Source: Candidatus Martarchaeota archaeon (GTDB lineage Archaea > Micrarchaeota > Micrarchaeia > Micrarchaeales > Micrarchaeaceae). Taken from it: a stretch of DNA of 24,768 bases. The stretch covers positions 1-24,768 of the forward strand of contig JAMCYJ010000045.1 of NCBI GenBank assembly GCA_023474155.1, read 5' to 3'. Position 1 is the first letter of the stretch, and every line of letters begins with the position of its first letter. Positions 22,542 to 24,768 of this stretch are shown here, piece by piece. The notes under the pieces are model-generated. The model was not told the origin of the DNA, made no database searches, and was given only the letters and a program-made list of their open reading frames with translations. Both the position numbers and the translations under genes were made by a program.

Positions 22542-23003
22542 TTAGATGTCGACCACTGCTGTTGTGCTGAAAAAACTCTTTTTGCCTGATTTTTTTTCAG
22601 AGACCGCGAGCGCATACTTGGATATTCCCTTTGCCTCTAATTTGAAGTGCTTTCCTGTTCTTTTTTTTGAGAGTACCAAAGCCGACAGCACGTATCTGCT
22701 GTTTCCGCCATTCGGATTTTTTATTTTTATTAAATGCACGTCAAATCCGAACCTGTCTTTCGCATCGAGAATCGAAAGGCAGCTCTGCAAAAACTGCCAG
22801 AGAAGGTTCTCAAGCGTATCCGCATCCTCTTTTATAGCTATTTTATAAGTCCTTGCCCCCTCTGCCTTTACCTTTTTAATGTCCGAAATAATGTCAAAAA
22901 GAGCAAGCGCGGAATTTTTGAATGCCTCCTCGGCAGAACCGCCGAATGCATTGAACTCTATGTCTGCTGTGTGGTCAACGTATTCATATTTTTTTCCATG
23001 CAT
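22542..23003 (-). CDS. Archease (RtcB activator)
   Basis: Metal-binding cofactor that promotes guanylylation and turnover of the RtcB tRNA ligase. The 153 residues show the family start YEYVDHTADIEFNAFGGSAE (D10, H11, D14), the helix EEAFKNSALALFDIISDI, the acidic ENLLWQFLQSCL region and a C-terminal AVVDI whose Asp is the conserved metal ligand. Several Lys-rich loops are longer than usual. Its convergent partner is endA, so a splicing nuclease and a ligase helper lie end to end; rtcB itself is not in the window. The upstream side borders a box C/D guide RNA. Confidence 0.92.
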   Translation of the reverse strand: MHGKKYEYVDHTADIEFNAFGGSAEEAFKNSALALFDIISDIKKVKAEGARTYKIAIKEDADTLENLLWQFLQSCLSILDAKDRFGFDVHLIKIKNPNGGNSRYVLSALVLSKKRTGKHFKLEAKGISKYALAVSEKKSGKKSFFSTTAVVDI

Positions 23004-23100
23004 AAACTCCTTTTATTATTTCAGGCTTAATATTTAATAAAGCGCGCAAAATACCGCGGCAAAACAATGCCGCATGAGCATGGCCAAAATAAAAGCAAAA

Positions 23101-23110
23101 GATAAATAAT
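23101..23110 (+). promoter_or_regulatory. TATA-like element of the C/D RNA
   Basis: gataaataat is centred about 24 nt before the 5' end of the RNA stem at 23129, the distance expected for an archaeal promoter. Assigned by position and composition. Confidence 0.4.
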
Positions 23111-23128
23111 ATGATTTCGTATTATATG

Positions 23129-23188
23129 TGTCCTGTGATGACAAGAGTAACTACTGAATAGTGATGATGCCCATTTCGACTGAGGACA
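23129..23188 (+). ncRNA. Box C/D guide RNA (2'-O-methylation sRNA)
   Basis: All four boxes are present with canonical spacing. Box C is GTGATGA (23135-23141), D' is CTGA (23154-23157), C' is GTGATGA (23161-23167) and D is CTGA (23180-23183). Both guide regions are exactly 12 nt (23142-23153 CAAGAGTAACTA; 23168-23179 TGCCCATTTCGA), the symmetric archaeal pattern, and the D'-C' spacer is 3 nt. A 5-bp terminal stem pairs TGTCC (23129-23133) with GGACA (23184-23188). It lies wholly between the archease gene and the archaeosortase ATG. By the rule that the nucleotide paired to the fifth base before box D or D' is methylated, the predicted targets are 5'-UAGUUACUCUUG (fifth base U) and 5'-UCGAAAUGGGCA (fifth base A). 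I could not identify the target RNAs by eye. Confidence 0.88.
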
Positions 23189-23207
23189 ATTATTTAAATG
23201 TGAAAGA

Positions 23208-24768
23208 ATGGCTGCAAAAAAGAAGCATGTAAAGGAAAAAAATAAAAAGAAAACAGACATAGGGCGGCAAAAGCGAGCAGGAGGCGGCACGCAACCTGAA
23301 GGGAACAAAAGCAGAAACAAACTGCTTGGGATGGCTGCGGTCATCGCAGCATTCGGGATTGGATCATACAATATCCTGTCCTCGACAAGCCTCACCATAC
23401 AGGATGCGAATCCTTCAAGCTATATCATCGCAGTAATGCTTATGGTTTTCCTGCTCCTTGTATTTTCGCTTAAAGAGAGGCTTGAATTCAAGCCTTCTGC
23501 AAGAAATATGCTATTTGGCATTCTTGCGCTCGCAGCATACGCAATTATAGCGTCATATTTGAGAATCCTCGCATCGTTTAGATTTTATATCTACAGGATG
23601 GACGCGCTCCTCTTGCCTATTTTTCTCGCGGCCCTGATAATTATTGTTTTTGGAACCGATGGGATCAGGAAGCTAAAACATGTTATAGTCTACAGCGCAT
23701 TCGCGTCGCCTCTATTGCTTATGCCCCTGCTCGGCATGAATAATTTTTTTACCACCATCAATGCAAAATTCGTATTCTACATGCTCAGAATCATGCAGAT
23801 TCCTGTTTCAAGCTCAGGCATCATGATTTCGTTGGCGTCAAACCCTGTTGCATCGATAGTAATAGGGCAGACCTGCACGGACATAGGCGCGTTTATTGCA
23901 TTGGCCGCGTTTCTGCTGCCTATCGCATATCTCTTTGACGGAAAGCTGAAAAACAAGGTATTGTTCGTAGTTATAGGAATCATCGGACTCGCAGCCCTGA
24001 ACGCGGCAAGAATGCTCGCAATAGCACTTTCCTGGTTTTATTACGGGATTTCGAATGCACTTGCGCTCTTTCACGCATCTGCAGGGCCTGTACTGTTTTA
24101 TGCGATAATAGCTATTATGATCATATTCTCGTACAGGCTTGATTTGTATGTGCCAAAAATAAACCGCGGCGAATTTGCAGTTTCAGGCAAAAAATCATTG
24201 CTGTCCATGCATGTGCTGCTCGCGTTGGTCTTTGGCATTTTCAGCCTTGTTTTATTGTCAGCCAATGCGAACATCGGAATTCAACCAACGCATTTTAAAA
24301 ATCTGCAGGGCCTGGCCGGCAGCCAGATAAATGCTTCAACAGAAACCGAAATACTTCGCGTGCTTAACACCCATGGCATCAACGCCACAATGATCGGAAT
24401 TGTCAGGCTTGATAATATAACAGGCGCGGACATTGCATTGAATGGCAATGCGACAGCAGAGACGAACGGCGCATATGCATTCGTCTCCATGTCGAAAACC
24501 ATATTGCCGATCAATAAGTCTGGGCGTCAATATTCACGATATGCCTATGCGATTGGAAACGGAATCTCGGTTTATAGCAGCATTCTAAAAACAGCTAACT
24601 ACCCGCTTAGCATATCAGAATTCGCAGCTCCGATAAATGCAAGCGGAACTTATGTCCCTGTTGACTTTTTAGTATTTGAAAACTACAGCTCCGCAAGATT
24701 CTGCAGCATAGGATACCGAAAAATAGGGCTGCCGAACTTTTTTGAATCTGAAATTTACAATCTGATAA
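23208..24768 (+). CDS. Archaeosortase/exosortase family transpeptidase with extra C-terminal domain (3' partial)
   Basis: Membrane cysteine transpeptidase-like protein predicted to cut and anchor surface proteins. The frame stays open from ATG 23208 to the window end, so at least 520 residues are encoded and the 3' end is missing. A Lys-rich cytoplasmic N-terminus (1-38) precedes about eight membrane segments between 40 and 310. The catalytic set is C223 (GQTCTDIGAF), R268 (NAARMLAI) and H289 (LFHASAGP), in the order seen in exosortases. A further membrane segment (332-351) leads to a probably extracytoplasmic domain from 352 on, with seven N-x-S/T sequons (N375, N392, N403, N414, N436, N477, N492). 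I do not recognise that domain. A TATA-like run (ttatttaaat, 23190-23199) lies just before the ATG. Confidence 0.85.
   Translation, partial: MAAKKKHVKEKNKKKTDIGRQKRAGGGTQPEGNKSRNKLLGMAAVIAAFGIGSYNILSSTSLTIQDANPSSYIIAVMLMVFLLLVFSLKERLEFKPSARNMLFGILALAAYAIIASYLRILASFRFYIYRMDALLLPIFLAALIIIVFGTDGIRKLKHVIVYSAFASPLLLMPLLGMNNFFTTINAKFVFYMLRIMQIPVSSSGIMISLASNPVASIVIGQTCTDIGAFIALAAFLLPIAYLFDGKLKNKVLFVVIGIIGLAALNAARMLAIALSWFYYGISNALALFHASAGPVLFYAIIAIMIIFSYRLDLYVPKINRGEFAVSGKKSLLSMHVLLALVFGIFSLVLLSANANIGIQPTHFKNLQGLAGSQINASTETEILRVLNTHGINATMIGIVRLDNITGADIALNGNATAETNGAYAFVSMSKTILPINKSGRQYSRYAYAIGNGISVYSSILKTANYPLSISEFAAPINASGTYVPVDFLVFENYSSARFCSIGYRKIGLPNFFESEIYNLI

Noticed and set aside
22526..22570. 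GTGATGA at the endA stop as box C of a second C/D RNA
   Set aside because: No CTGA follows at the required spacing; only one distant CTGA is present, and the motif overlaps the endA end by chance.
23164..23232. A 22-codon frame from ATG 23164 overlapping the archaeosortase start
   Set aside because: Its start lies inside box C' of the C/D RNA, which explains the sequence better.

Overview
The window is archaeal and fits a small-genome DPANN archaeon, most likely of the Micrarchaeota (ARMAN) type. Archaeal information-processing genes dominate: MCM, RadA, Hjc, a primase large subunit, uS13/uS4/uS11, diphthine synthase, Cgi121, archease and EndA. The 389-residue EndA has the three-unit build known from ARMAN-type (epsilon-2) tRNA-splicing endonucleases. 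Genes are tightly packed, several convergent pairs meet or overlap at their stop codons, and Shine-Dalgarno (SD) motifs of the GGTGAT type or TATA boxes about 20 nt before the start codon precede many genes. I saw no rRNA, tRNA, CRISPR array or transposase.

Layout. 1-3130: a 5'-partial primase subunit (PriL N-domain joined to a PriX-like domain) and a malic enzyme, with an exact 924-bp tandem duplication that creates a chimeric malic enzyme/primase ORF. 3127-6546: FAD oxidoreductase, sugar-nucleotide transferase, a small helical protein on the minus strand, and a family 2 glycosyltransferase. 6711-8780: MCM helicase. 8783-12346: an accessory-looking, locally AT-rich block with an FkbM methyltransferase and a ribbon-helix-helix regulator on the minus strand, diverging from a basic orphan protein, CysD and CysN (ATP sulfurylase); two tandem dyad sites lie between the divergent units. 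12663-13996: three small helical orphan proteins. 13999-15471 (minus): branched-chain aminotransferase, then Cgi121. 15588-16338: RNHCP zinc protein and Holliday junction resolvase. 16559-18210: uS13-uS4-uS11, where uS4 appears to start at an AUA codon. 18211-18610: a 400-bp non-coding stretch with an unusual nested repeat. 18611-22529: RadA, a DUF6159-like membrane protein, Dph5 and EndA, with convergent archease (22542-23003). 23129-23188: a box C/D guide RNA. 23208-end: a 3'-partial archaeosortase with an extra extracytoplasmic domain.

How the genes fit together. Primase, MCM, RadA and Hjc serve replication and recombination. EndA and archease (cofactor of the RtcB ligase) are the cutting step and a ligation helper of tRNA splicing, and the C/D RNA, Cgi121 and Dph5 add RNA and EF2 modification. 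The nucleotidyltransferase, glycosyltransferase, FkbM protein and archaeosortase suggest surface glycan and protein-anchoring work. CysDN would make adenylyl sulfate, but no consumer of it is in the window. The points most worth checking are the C/D RNA, the AUA start of uS4, the PriL-PriX arrangement, the 924-bp duplication, the homopolymer G run in the methyltransferase, and the archaeosortase's sequon-rich domain.
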